Source of the DNA: Gammaproteobacteria bacterium
Lineage (GTDB): Bacteria; Pseudomonadota; Gammaproteobacteria; Arenicellales; Poriferihabitantaceae
DNA: 41,390 nt
Direction of reading: 5' to 3'
NCBI GenBank assembly: GCA_022822625.1
Contig: JAJEAV010000089.1
Location: forward strand, 1 to 41,390
The notes under the pieces are model-generated. The model was not told where the DNA came from. It worked only from the letters and a program-made list of their open reading frames with translations, and made no database searches. Shown piece after piece: positions 34,351 to 41,390 of the stretch. Position 1 is the first letter of the stretch, and every line of letters starts with the position of its first letter. Both the position numbers and the translations under genes were made by a program.

Positions 34351-34482
34351 TCGTCGCCTAATGTGAGTTTGAACTTCTTTCATAGGAATCAATGGGCATC
34401 GGCCGTGGTTTCAGACAGTATTTTCGGGTTCTTGTCGTTTCCTGAATTTGTCTTGAAGCCAATACACCATCGGTGCATCAGG

Positions 34483-34505
34483 ACCCCGCAAATGCGGGGT
34501 TTTTC
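34483..34505 (+). terminator. Strong intrinsic terminator between promoter and rimP
   Basis: A GC-rich stem (CCCCGC with GCGGGG, extended by one A-T pair at each end) has an AAAT-type loop and is followed by TTTTT. It lies about 125 bases after the promoter's expected start and 55 bases before rimP, so it either ends a short RNA or acts as an attenuator. A second inverted repeat (ATGGAAA/TTTCCAT) follows near 34510-34532. Confidence 0.75.
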
Positions 34506-34560
34506 GTGCATGGAAATGGGTTTTTCCATGGTTCGGCGCCCCGGAAAGTAGTTAGAGTGA

Positions 34561-35037
34561 TTGGTGAACGTAAATTACAAAAGTGCCGGCTTTCAAAATA
34601 TTGTCGAGAAAATTTCTCGCGATATTGATGATCTTGGATATGAATTGGTTCATACCGAGTTAACGCAACAGGGCAAACGCCCCTTATTGCGTATTTACAT
34701 TGATGCGCCGGGTGGTATTCGGGTTGATGACTGCGAGACAGTCAGCAACCGGGTTGGCATGATTCTGGACGTCGAGGACCCCATACACTCGAAATATATA
34801 CTGGAAGTATCATCCCCGGGGCTTGACAGGCCTCTTGTACGGCCCGAACACTTCCAGCGCTTTGTGGGCGACAGGGCAAAAATTGTCATGGCACGCAAGA
34901 TGCTGGGTAGAAAGCATTTTCTCGGGGAGATTAGCAGGGCGGGAGACTCTAGTGTAACAATTGCCGTTGATGGTGATTATTTCGAGTTGCCCTATGAAGA
35001 TATCAAGTCGGCTCGTGTTCAACCTGTATACGAATAA
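34561..35037 (+). CDS. rimP: Ribosome maturation factor RimP
   Basis: The 158-residue frame opens with TTG 34561; GTG 34564 is an equally possible start. The N-terminal domain has LGYELVHTELTQQGKRPLLRIYID and the family motif VSSPGLDRPL, and a C-terminal SH3-like domain follows. It assists 30S assembly. nusA follows 17 bases downstream, the standard operon. Confidence 0.94.
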   Translation: MVNVNYKSAGFQNIVEKISRDIDDLGYELVHTELTQQGKRPLLRIYIDAPGGIRVDDCETVSNRVGMILDVEDPIHSKYILEVSSPGLDRPLVRPEHFQRFVGDRAKIVMARKMLGRKHFLGEISRAGDSSVTIAVDGDYFELPYEDIKSARVQPVYE

Positions 35038-35054
35038 TTTGATTGGGTAGGAAA

Positions 35055-36539
35055 ATGTCAATTTCGAATAATGAAATCTTGCAGATGGCAGAAGTTGTCT
35101 CTCGCGAGAAAGAACTGGACAAGGAAATTATTTTTACCGCGATTGAAGCTGCATTGGCTACAGCCATCAAGAAGCTACACCCGGATGATATCGAAGTGCG
35201 AGTGGATATTCACCGAAACACCGGCAAGTATGACACTTACCGGGTTTGGGATGTTATTGAAGATTCTGAAGAGGATATCTACCCAGACCGGCAGATTTTA
35301 TTGACTGATGCTCGCAAGGATTCTCCACAGCTGAATGTTGGCGACCAGATTGAAGAACCGATGCAGGAAGTCCATTTTGGCAGGATTGCCGCACAAGCTG
35401 CCAAGCAGGTCATTATGCAAAAAGTCCGTGAAGCCAAACGCAACCAGATTGCTGAACGTTACCAGGGAAAGGTCGGTGAACTCGTTTCGGGGTTGGTGAG
35501 AAGAGTCGATCACGGAAATGCAACCATCGATTTGGGCGATGCAGAAGCGATTTTGCCAAAAAGCGAAATGATCGTTCGAGAAGGTCTCCGTCCCGGAGAC
35601 CGTATTCGTGCTTTGCTGAAGATCATTGATACAGAGGCCCGAGGACCGCAGTTAATCCTTACCAGGGTTTCACCGGAATTCCTGATCAAGTTGTTCAAGC
35701 TGGAAGTTCCGGAGGTGGGCGAAGGAATTATTGAAATACTCGGTGCCGCCAGGGACCCGGGGTCTCGCTCCAAAATTGCTGTTAGAAGTAATGACAGTAC
35801 TATTGATCCTGTGGGTGCCTGTGTGGGTATTCGTGGGTCCCGTGTACAAAGCGTTTCCAATGAAATAGCTGGAGAGAAAGTCGATATAATCGTGCACTCT
35901 GATAACCTGGGCGAATTTGTGATTCAGGCGCTTGCTCCGGCAGAAATAGAATCTATCTATATCGATGATTCGAAAGAATCCATGGATGTGGTAGTGACAG
36001 AAGAAAATTTGTCCCGTGCAATTGGCAGGGGCGGGCAGAATGTACGCCTGGCTTCAGAGTTGACTGGATGGGAACTCAACCTCATGAGCGAATCTGAAGC
36101 ACTGGAAAAACAGGATGAGGAGATGCAGGTGCTGGCGTCCCAGTTTATGGCTCAGCTGGACATCGATGAGAATGTCGCAGGAATTCTGGCACAGGAGAAT
36201 TTCGCATCGCTGGAAGAAATTGCCTACGTTCCCAAGAGTGAATTGATGGATATTGAGGAATTTGACGAGGAACTGGTTGACGAACTGAGAAGTAGAGCCA
36301 GAGACAGCCTGCTACGAAATACTTTTGCAGATGAAGGAGAGGGAATTCCGAGCGAAGATCTGCTCAAGCTTGAAGGAATGAATACGGATATTGCGATTGC
36401 ATTGGCGAAATCAGGTATTCGAACCAGTGAAGATCTGGCAGAGTGTGCGGTAGATGAGGTGCTGGAAATCGTGGAAATCCCGGAAGAAGATGCCGGCAAG
36501 TTGATTATGACGGCACGTGCACCCTGGTTTGCCGAATAG
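35055..36539 (+). CDS. nusA: Transcription termination/antitermination protein NusA
   Basis: From ATG 35055 (ahead of it a TAGGAAA Shine-Dalgarno) the protein is 494 residues. It has the N-terminal RNA-polymerase-binding domain, the S1 domain (about 130-200, [20 protein letters not shown]), two KH domains with [13 protein letters not shown] and [15 protein letters not shown], and two C-terminal acidic repeats. The two C-terminal repeats match gammaproteobacterial NusA. A TTG at 35043 is a weaker alternative start. Confidence 0.95.
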   Translation: MSISNNEILQMAEVVSREKELDKEIIFTAIEAALATAIKKLHPDDIEVRVDIHRNTGKYDTYRVWDVIEDSEEDIYPDRQILLTDARKDSPQLNVGDQIEEPMQEVHFGRIAAQAAKQVIMQKVREAKRNQIAERYQGKVGELVSGLVRRVDHGNATIDLGDAEAILPKSEMIVREGLRPGDRIRALLKIIDTEARGPQLILTRVSPEFLIKLFKLEVPEVGEGIIEILGAARDPGSRSKIAVRSNDSTIDPVGACVGIRGSRVQSVSNEIAGEKVDIIVHSDNLGEFVIQALAPAEIESIYIDDSKESMDVVVTEENLSRAIGRGGQNVRLASELTGWELNLMSESEALEKQDEEMQVLASQFMAQLDIDENVAGILAQENFASLEEIAYVPKSELMDIEEFDEELVDELRSRARDSLLRNTFADEGEGIPSEDLLKLEGMNTDIAIALAKSGIRTSEDLAECAVDEVLEIVEIPEEDAGKLIMTARAPWFAE

Positions 36540-36561
36540 GTTACTGAAAAACAACGATCGA

Positions 36562-39336
36562 ATGACAAATCGGACTATGTCAAAAGAAACGGTAGAGACA
36601 TACGCCAGAAAGCTTGGTATTCCGACCGAGAAGCTACTGGACCAGTTGCGACAGGCAGGAGTGCAAGACAAGGTGGGATCAGCGGCTCTTGAAGAAGAGG
36701 AAAAAAACCTGCTCAGGGAGTTCAAAAGCCAGAGTGCCCCAATGGGAATTGTTCGTACTGGGCAATTCTCACGGCAGAAAACCGTTCGGGAAGAAATCAA
36801 GCAATCTTCACAGGTGGGACTGGGTCGGACCACGCGTTCGGTACGCGTTGAAAGAAAGGTAAAGCGGAAGTTCATAGACCGTAGGGTTCTGGAAGCCAAG
36901 CTAACCAAGCAGCAGGAGGAAGAAGGCAAAAAGCAGAATGAAGAATCTACGGGTACCCAAGAGGATACGGTTCAGCCGGTTCCACCGGTGGAACCTGTGG
37001 AAAAAACACCCGAAGCAACTGCAGAAGAGGTTGTAACTTCAAAAGACAAAACCAGGTTGCAGGAGGTGGAGAGCATCTCGAAAGATTCTGGTCAAGCCGA
37101 GACTAGTGCGGCTGGAGAGGAAGAAGGGGAAATCCCCGACTCTTCGGAGTCAATGGGCGAATCGTCAGAGGCTGAAACCATCGGTTCCGACATTACGTCG
37201 ACTGATAGTTTGCCGAACCCCTTGCCGCCTGATCCTGTCCCAGACGAACTGGCCGGCAAAGTCAAGGGTAAGAGCAAACGCAAATCAGCACCGCATGAAA
37301 AGTCAAATAGTGCCAAGGCGGGTGATTTGGATGATGATGTCCGAGTTGCTTCGGGAAAGAAGAGCAAACATCCTCCCGACTCACCAAAAGCCGGACGAAA
37401 ACGGGATGCCAAGAAATGGAGAATGGATAACTGGAATGCCGACGATGATGAATCGGGAGGTCGCGAGGAACTCCACGCCTTGCGACGTAGAGAGCGGAAG
37501 AAAAATCCTGCCGGTATCCGAAGGGTGGGCAGTGTCTCAACCAGCATGACTCACCAGCATGGTTTTGAGAAACCTACTGCACCGGTAATTCATGAAGTCA
37601 TTATTCCGGAGGTTGTTACGGTTGGGGATTTGGCTCAAGCCATGTCGGTCAAAGCCGGAGAGGTCGTTAAACGACTGCTTCAGATGGGCATGATGGTAAC
37701 GATCAACCAGATTCTGGACCAGGATACGGCTATTCTGCTGGTTGAAGAGATGGGGCATGTTGCCAAGCCTGCGGCGGATGAGGATGTGGAAACAGTATTG
37801 CGGAATGAGGTGAACAACATCGACATGGTTGCCAGACCGCCAATAGTTACGGTTATGGGACATGTTGACCATGGAAAAACATCTCTTCTGGACTATTTGA
37901 GAAAAACCAGGGTTGTTGCCGGAGAGGCAGGTGGGATAACCCAGCATATCGGCGCATATCGGATTGGGGTCAATGATCAGGAAATCTGCTTTTTGGATAC
38001 CCCTGGTCACGAGGCGTTCACTGCAATGCGGGCTCGAGGTACAAAAGCAACTGACCTGGTGATTTTGGTGATCGCAGCAGATGACGGAGTCAAGCCACAA
38101 ACCGTAGAAGCCATCAACCATGCGAAGTCGGCAGAAGTTCCGATCGTAGTGGCTATCAATAAGATTGACCGGGAAGAAGCTGATTCCGAGCGAGTTAAGC
38201 AGGAACTGTCAAACCATGAACTCATTCCAGAGGAGTGGGGGGGGGATACCCTGATGAACGAGGTTTCTGCTTTAACGGGGCAGGGTGTTGATGCCCTCTT
38301 GGAGTCGGTCATGGTCCAGGCAGAACTCTGTGACCTGAAGGCGAAGCCTACCGGCAAGGCATCTGGCCTGGTGATTGAAGCTCGATTGGATAAGGGCAAG
38401 GGGCCAGTTGCGACCCTGCTGGTTAAAGAAGGATTGCTTCAGAGAGGGGACTTTCTGCTTGCTGGAGAGCAGACCGGAAAAATCCGGGTTCTAAGCGATG
38501 ATCAAGGTCAGGGAATCAATCAGGCTGGGCCATCTACACCGGTCGAGGTGCAGGGCCTGGAGCGGGTGCCGGTTGCCGGCGATGACTTTATGGTAATGGC
38601 TGATGAGCGAATAGCTCGGGAAATTGCATCTAGCCGTCAGGGAAAGTCCAGGGAACGCAAAATGGCCCAACAGCAGAAGACCAAGATGGAGAGCATCCTC
38701 AACAAGATGAAGGAAGGAAACATCAAGACTCTGAACATCCTGATCAAGGCTGATGTTCAAGGTTCTGTTGAGGCACTGAAAGATAGCCTGACCAAACTCT
38801 CGAGCGACGAGGTACAGGTCAAAGTCGTGCATGGACTGGTTGGCGGCATCAATGAATCCGATATCAATCTTGCAAAGGCCGTCGAAGCTGTTATCGTTGG
38901 TTTCAATGTTCGTGCTGATGCAACGGCCAGAAAACTCATTGATGCAGAAGCAATTACGGTGTTCTACCACAACATCATTTACGATGTGGTCGACACCATT
39001 AAGGCTAGCATGACTGGATTGATGGACGAGATTGCGGGTGAAGAACATGTAGGGCTGGTCGAAGTCAGAGATGTGTTCCGGTCTCCCAAGATTGGTGCAG
39101 TTGCAGGCTGCTATGTCACGAAGGGTACGGTCAAGAGAAACTTGCCGGTTCGAGTGTTACGGGACAATATCGTGATATTTGAAGGTGCGATTGACTCATT
39201 GCGACGTTTCAAGGACGATGTCAGTGAAGTCAAGAATGGTTACGAGTGCGGAATTGGAATTAAAGACTATAATGATGTCAAGGTTGGCGATCAGATCGAG
39301 ATCTATCAAGTCGTGCATAGTGCGCCAACTCTCTGA
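36562..39336 (+). CDS. infB: Translation initiation factor IF-2
   Basis: The protein is about 919-924 residues. Likely starts are ATG 36562 or 36577, giving an IF-2 N-terminal domain ([20 protein letters not shown]). A long acidic/charged linker follows (to about 330), then the second IF2-N and the G domain with GHVDHGKTS (about 428-436), DTPGHEAF and NKIDR. Domains II-IV end with IEIYQVVH. It places fMet-tRNA on the 30S subunit. The first ATG of the open frame, within nusA, is not needed. The start choice is uncertain by 15 bases. Confidence 0.95.
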   Translation: MTNRTMSKETVETYARKLGIPTEKLLDQLRQAGVQDKVGSAALEEEEKNLLREFKSQSAPMGIVRTGQFSRQKTVREEIKQSSQVGLGRTTRSVRVERKVKRKFIDRRVLEAKLTKQQEEEGKKQNEESTGTQEDTVQPVPPVEPVEKTPEATAEEVVTSKDKTRLQEVESISKDSGQAETSAAGEEEGEIPDSSESMGESSEAETIGSDITSTDSLPNPLPPDPVPDELAGKVKGKSKRKSAPHEKSNSAKAGDLDDDVRVASGKKSKHPPDSPKAGRKRDAKKWRMDNWNADDDESGGREELHALRRRERKKNPAGIRRVGSVSTSMTHQHGFEKPTAPVIHEVIIPEVVTVGDLAQAMSVKAGEVVKRLLQMGMMVTINQILDQDTAILLVEEMGHVAKPAADEDVETVLRNEVNNIDMVARPPIVTVMGHVDHGKTSLLDYLRKTRVVAGEAGGITQHIGAYRIGVNDQEICFLDTPGHEAFTAMRARGTKATDLVILVIAADDGVKPQTVEAINHAKSAEVPIVVAINKIDREEADSERVKQELSNHELIPEEWGGDTLMNEVSALTGQGVDALLESVMVQAELCDLKAKPTGKASGLVIEARLDKGKGPVATLLVKEGLLQRGDFLLAGEQTGKIRVLSDDQGQGINQAGPSTPVEVQGLERVPVAGDDFMVMADERIAREIASSRQGKSRERKMAQQQKTKMESILNKMKEGNIKTLNILIKADVQGSVEALKDSLTKLSSDEVQVKVVHGLVGGINESDINLAKAVEAVIVGFNVRADATARKLIDAEAITVFYHNIIYDVVDTIKASMTGLMDEIAGEEHVGLVEVRDVFRSPKIGAVAGCYVTKGTVKRNLPVRVLRDNIVIFEGAIDSLRRFKDDVSEVKNGYECGIGIKDYNDVKVGDQIEIYQVVHSAPTL

Positions 39337-39368
39337 CCGATCCCTACAGGTAGCCATGTTCTTGTCCA

Positions 39369-39725
39369 ATGCAGGAAATCGATCGTACCCGCCGTGTTGG
39401 AGAGTTGGTCAAGCGTGAGCTCTCTGACCTTATCTTCACTCAAGTAAATGATGAACGCATCCGAGGTGTGACCATCATTCAGGTTTCGGTCAGTCCGGAC
39501 CTGAGAAATGCAACGGTTTATTTTTCCATGCTGGATAAACCGACTGACAAGAACAGTATAGAGAAAGTACTGAACAAATCCTCGGGCTATCTCAGGAAGC
39601 ATTTGAGCAAACGCTTGATGATGCGTACTACTCCAGCATTGTCTTTCCAGTACGATGATAGTATTGAGCGTGGTCTGTCTCTGACCCAGTTGATCGAGTC
39701 CCTGAACGTATCTCATGATCAATAG
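39369..39725 (+). CDS. rbfA: Ribosome-binding factor A
   Basis: The 118-residue single KH-like domain protein starts MQEIDRTRRVGELVKRELSDLI, with the family VSVSPDLRNATVYFSM strand and LRKHLSKRLMMRTTPALSF. It assists 16S 5'-end maturation. Its last codons overlap the truB start at 39715 by 11 bases. Confidence 0.94.
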   Translation: MQEIDRTRRVGELVKRELSDLIFTQVNDERIRGVTIIQVSVSPDLRNATVYFSMLDKPTDKNSIEKVLNKSSGYLRKHLSKRLMMRTTPALSFQYDDSIERGLSLTQLIESLNVSHDQ

Positions 39726-40638
39726 GAGCGATATCGAACGCATACCAGTAAACGGACTATTGCTTCTCGACAAGCCAGAAGGCTTGAGTTCAAATCAGGC
39801 CCTGAGTCGCGCCAAACGCTTGTTGCAGGCTAAAAAAGGAGGACATACTGGTGCGCTGGATCCTGTTGCAACCGGTTTGCTACCACTATGTTTCGGGAAC
39901 ACCACGCGAACCGCTGGAATTTTCCTGGACTTCGATAAAACCTATGAAGTTACCATTCGTCTGGGAGAGGCCACTGATACAGGAGATACAGAGGGTGAAG
40001 TTGTTTCCCGCTCACCAGTGAACGTCAGCATTACCAGCATCGAACGGGCACTTGATCAGTTTCGCGGCAAGATTCAGCAAGTACCGCCAATGTATTCAGC
40101 CATAAAGAAAGACGGCATGCCTCTTTATAAGCTGGCCCGAAAAAATCAAACTGTTGAGCGCACCCCCCGCGAAGTGATTGTTCACGCCCTTGAAATCCGT
40201 GATTACAGTGAAAACAACCTGTCTTTGACAGTCAAATGTTCCAAGGGGTTTTATATCCGCAGTCTTGCCATGGACCTCGGCGAAATACTGCATTGCGGTG
40301 GCCATGTACGCGTATTGCGCAGGGTAGAGGTCGGCAAGTACAGTGTTCAGGATGCAATTACCCTGGAGGAACTGGAAGCCATACCCAGTCATGAAGAGAG
40401 GCGTAACCATCTGATACAGACTGATCATGCGCTGAATCATCTTGTGAAAACTGAAATTCCGAAAGAGGATGCCTTGTCTTTTTGTCAGGGGCAAACTGTT
40501 CCATTGACAGCTCCGGGATGGGAAGGTTTGGGTCTTGTCTACTCTGTTGATGGAACATTCCTTGGATTCGGAGAGTGCGATGGGGTTGGAAATATCTGTC
40601 CCAGAAAGGTTTTTGCACAAATCAACCCGATTGAATAA
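39715..40638 (+). CDS. truB: tRNA pseudouridine(55) synthase
   Basis: The 307-residue enzyme opens NGLLLLDKPEGLSSNQAL and has the catalytic Asp in GGHTGALDPVATG (D49). The thumb and the C-terminal region (to residue 307) follow, the latter with the small PUA-like end. It makes psi55 in tRNA. In many gammaproteobacteria rpsO and pnp follow; here an IS256-family transposase begins 284 bases downstream. Confidence 0.95.
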   Translation: MINRSDIERIPVNGLLLLDKPEGLSSNQALSRAKRLLQAKKGGHTGALDPVATGLLPLCFGNTTRTAGIFLDFDKTYEVTIRLGEATDTGDTEGEVVSRSPVNVSITSIERALDQFRGKIQQVPPMYSAIKKDGMPLYKLARKNQTVERTPREVIVHALEIRDYSENNLSLTVKCSKGFYIRSLAMDLGEILHCGGHVRVLRRVEVGKYSVQDAITLEELEAIPSHEERRNHLIQTDHALNHLVKTEIPKEDALSFCQGQTVPLTAPGWEGLGLVYSVDGTFLGFGECDGVGNICPRKVFAQINPIE

Positions 40639-40922
40639 TATTGGTGATCCAAATGGAACGGCTTGATGATGAATACTGGCGGGCTTCTGCATGCTGGTTC
40701 AGTTTTATGGCCAGTAGCCTCAACCGTTCATGAAAACCTTCACGGGAAATATTGCAAGGCTGGAAGTGACATTGTGGGTCGGTAAAGGCTACTCTTGAGT
40801 GCAATACCCGGTGATTGGAGCTATGACTAAAAGTAGTGCGTGGGGGAGACGGGGTTGAAAAAAGCGGCGTAACCGGATTAACTATTCAACTCTAAAAAAC
40901 ATTAACCATGAGGTACGCCACC
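40639..40922. other. Gap between truB and the IS256-family gene
   Basis: No gene is supported. It should contain the insertion sequence's left inverted repeat, probably near 40800-40850, but I could not fix its outer end without the other end of the element. Confidence 0.4.
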
Positions 40923-41390
40923 ATGAACAATGATACCATTATTGACCTTTCAGGAATCAAGGAAATCGACGATCCATTGACCGGGATTCTCCGCGATGGT
41001 GCCCGGCGGTTGCTGTGCACTGCGATAGAGGCGGAGCTGGCCGAGTTCCTGAAGCGGCAGGAAGATCGCCGGACCGGGCAGGGTCGCAAGGCGGTGGTAC
41101 GAAGCGGGCATCATCCGGAGCGCTCCATCCAGACCGGGATCGGCCCGGTTTCGGTGCGGATTCCGAAGGTTCGCGCCAATGATGGGAAGCCGGTGACCTT
41201 TCGTTCAACGCTGGTTCCCCCGTATGTCCGCAAGAGCCGCACGGTGGAGAGCTGGATTCCCTGGCTGTACCTGAAGGGCATCAGCACCGGGGAGATGTCC
41301 GGGGTGCTTTCGGGGTTGCTGGGAAAGCGTGCAGAGGGGTTTTCGGCATCGGTCGTGAAGCGCCTGAAGCGGGTCTGGCTGGACGAGATG
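40923..41390 (+). mobile_element. IS256 family transposase, N-terminal part (cut by window edge)
   Basis: The frame from ATG 40923 is open for 156 codons to the window end. It reads the N-terminal part of an IS256/mutator-type transposase: AIEAELAEFLKRQEDRR, then the segment RSGHHPERSIQTGIGPVSVR and the conserved VPPYVRKSRTVESWIPWLYLKGISTGEM. The catalytic DDE residues lie beyond the window. The GC content is higher than that of the neighbouring housekeeping genes, a sign of recent arrival. Insertion is downstream of truB, so the nusA operon proper is intact. Confidence 0.9.

Noticed and set aside
36411..38121. Long minus-strand reading frames opposite nusA/infB (172, 151 and 194 codons)
   Set aside because: They run antisense to clearly coding IF-2 and NusA sequence, show no family resemblance and have no ribosome-binding site.
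38236..38246. G-run in infB as a slippage signal
   Set aside because: It encodes the normal Trp-Gly-Gly of IF-2 and no useful alternative frame follows.
40622..40804. 60-codon minus-strand frame after truB
   Set aside because: It starts inside the truB region on the opposite strand and has no recognised content.
1..41390. CRISPR arrays, rRNA genes, tmRNA, RNase P RNA, prophage structural genes
   Set aside because: I saw no regular spaced repeats or conserved RNA cores for these anywhere in the window; the only stable RNAs found are SRP RNA and tRNA-fMet.

Overview
The window looks like a chromosomal segment of a gammaproteobacterium with moderate GC content. The evidence is gene order: ffs-dnaX-ybaB-recR, then truA-trpF-accD-folC-SPOR protein-cvpA-purF, then lpxH-cysS, and then the rimP-nusA-infB-rbfA-truB operon close to an initiator tRNA. 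These are classic gammaproteobacterial neighbourhoods. The genus cannot be told from the sequence alone. All functional calls rest on reading translated sequence and motifs; no database search was run.

Layout. Bases 1-393 hold the end of an AAA-ATPase-like/PD-(D/E)XK protein. A repeat-rich gap follows (two nested inverted-repeat structures), then small metabolic genes: a HIT protein, an ADP-ribosylglycohydrolase and a HAD hydrolase. A tightly overlapping minus-strand unit holds an EamA-like membrane protein, ferrochelatase and a CbiX/SirB-type chelatase. Bases 4955-8538 hold cobS-cobT (AAA+ and VWA subunits of the aerobic cobaltochelatase type) plus a kynurenine-formamidase-like hydrolase. 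Bases 8859-10126 hold a two-gene MotA/TolQ/ExbB-like channel paired with a membrane-anchored periplasmic protein that is not a normal ExbD. Bases 10579-15618 hold an XRE-cupin regulator followed by glxB-glxC-glxD-glnT. This is the gene set of gamma-glutamylmethylamide/N-methylglutamate (methylamine) nitrogen assimilation, without the N-methylglutamate dehydrogenase genes.

Bases 15771-29538 are mostly housekeeping. They hold SRP RNA, dnaX (with a slippery A AAA AAG site and an upstream 26-codon leader ORF), ybaB, a PD-(D/E)XK nuclease inserted before recR, recR, truA, trpF (trpBA missing from the usual place), accD, folC, a SPOR protein, cvpA, purF, lpxH and cysS. The initiator tRNA-fMet is at 29575-29651.

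Bases 29652-34320 are a decayed mobile island lying between tRNA-fMet and rimP, which are neighbours in many gammaproteobacteria. It starts with four tandem 10-bp repeats just after the tRNA. It contains a broken AAA/PD-(D/E)XK gene, an unidentified AT-rich fragment, an HsdM methylase scrap, an intact class II Fic protein with phased repeats over its promoter, and degraded mobC and relaxase genes, then an AlbA/RecG-like C-terminal scrap. At 34322-34505 a promoter followed by a strong intrinsic terminator precedes rimP. The window ends in an IS256-family transposase downstream of truB, where rpsO-pnp would usually be.

Most interesting: the stator-like pair at 8859-10126, the dnaX frameshift signal with its coupled leader ORF, the tRNA-fMet/rimP island with recognisable mobilisation remnants, the iteron-like repeats before fic, and the nuclease embedded between ybaB and recR.
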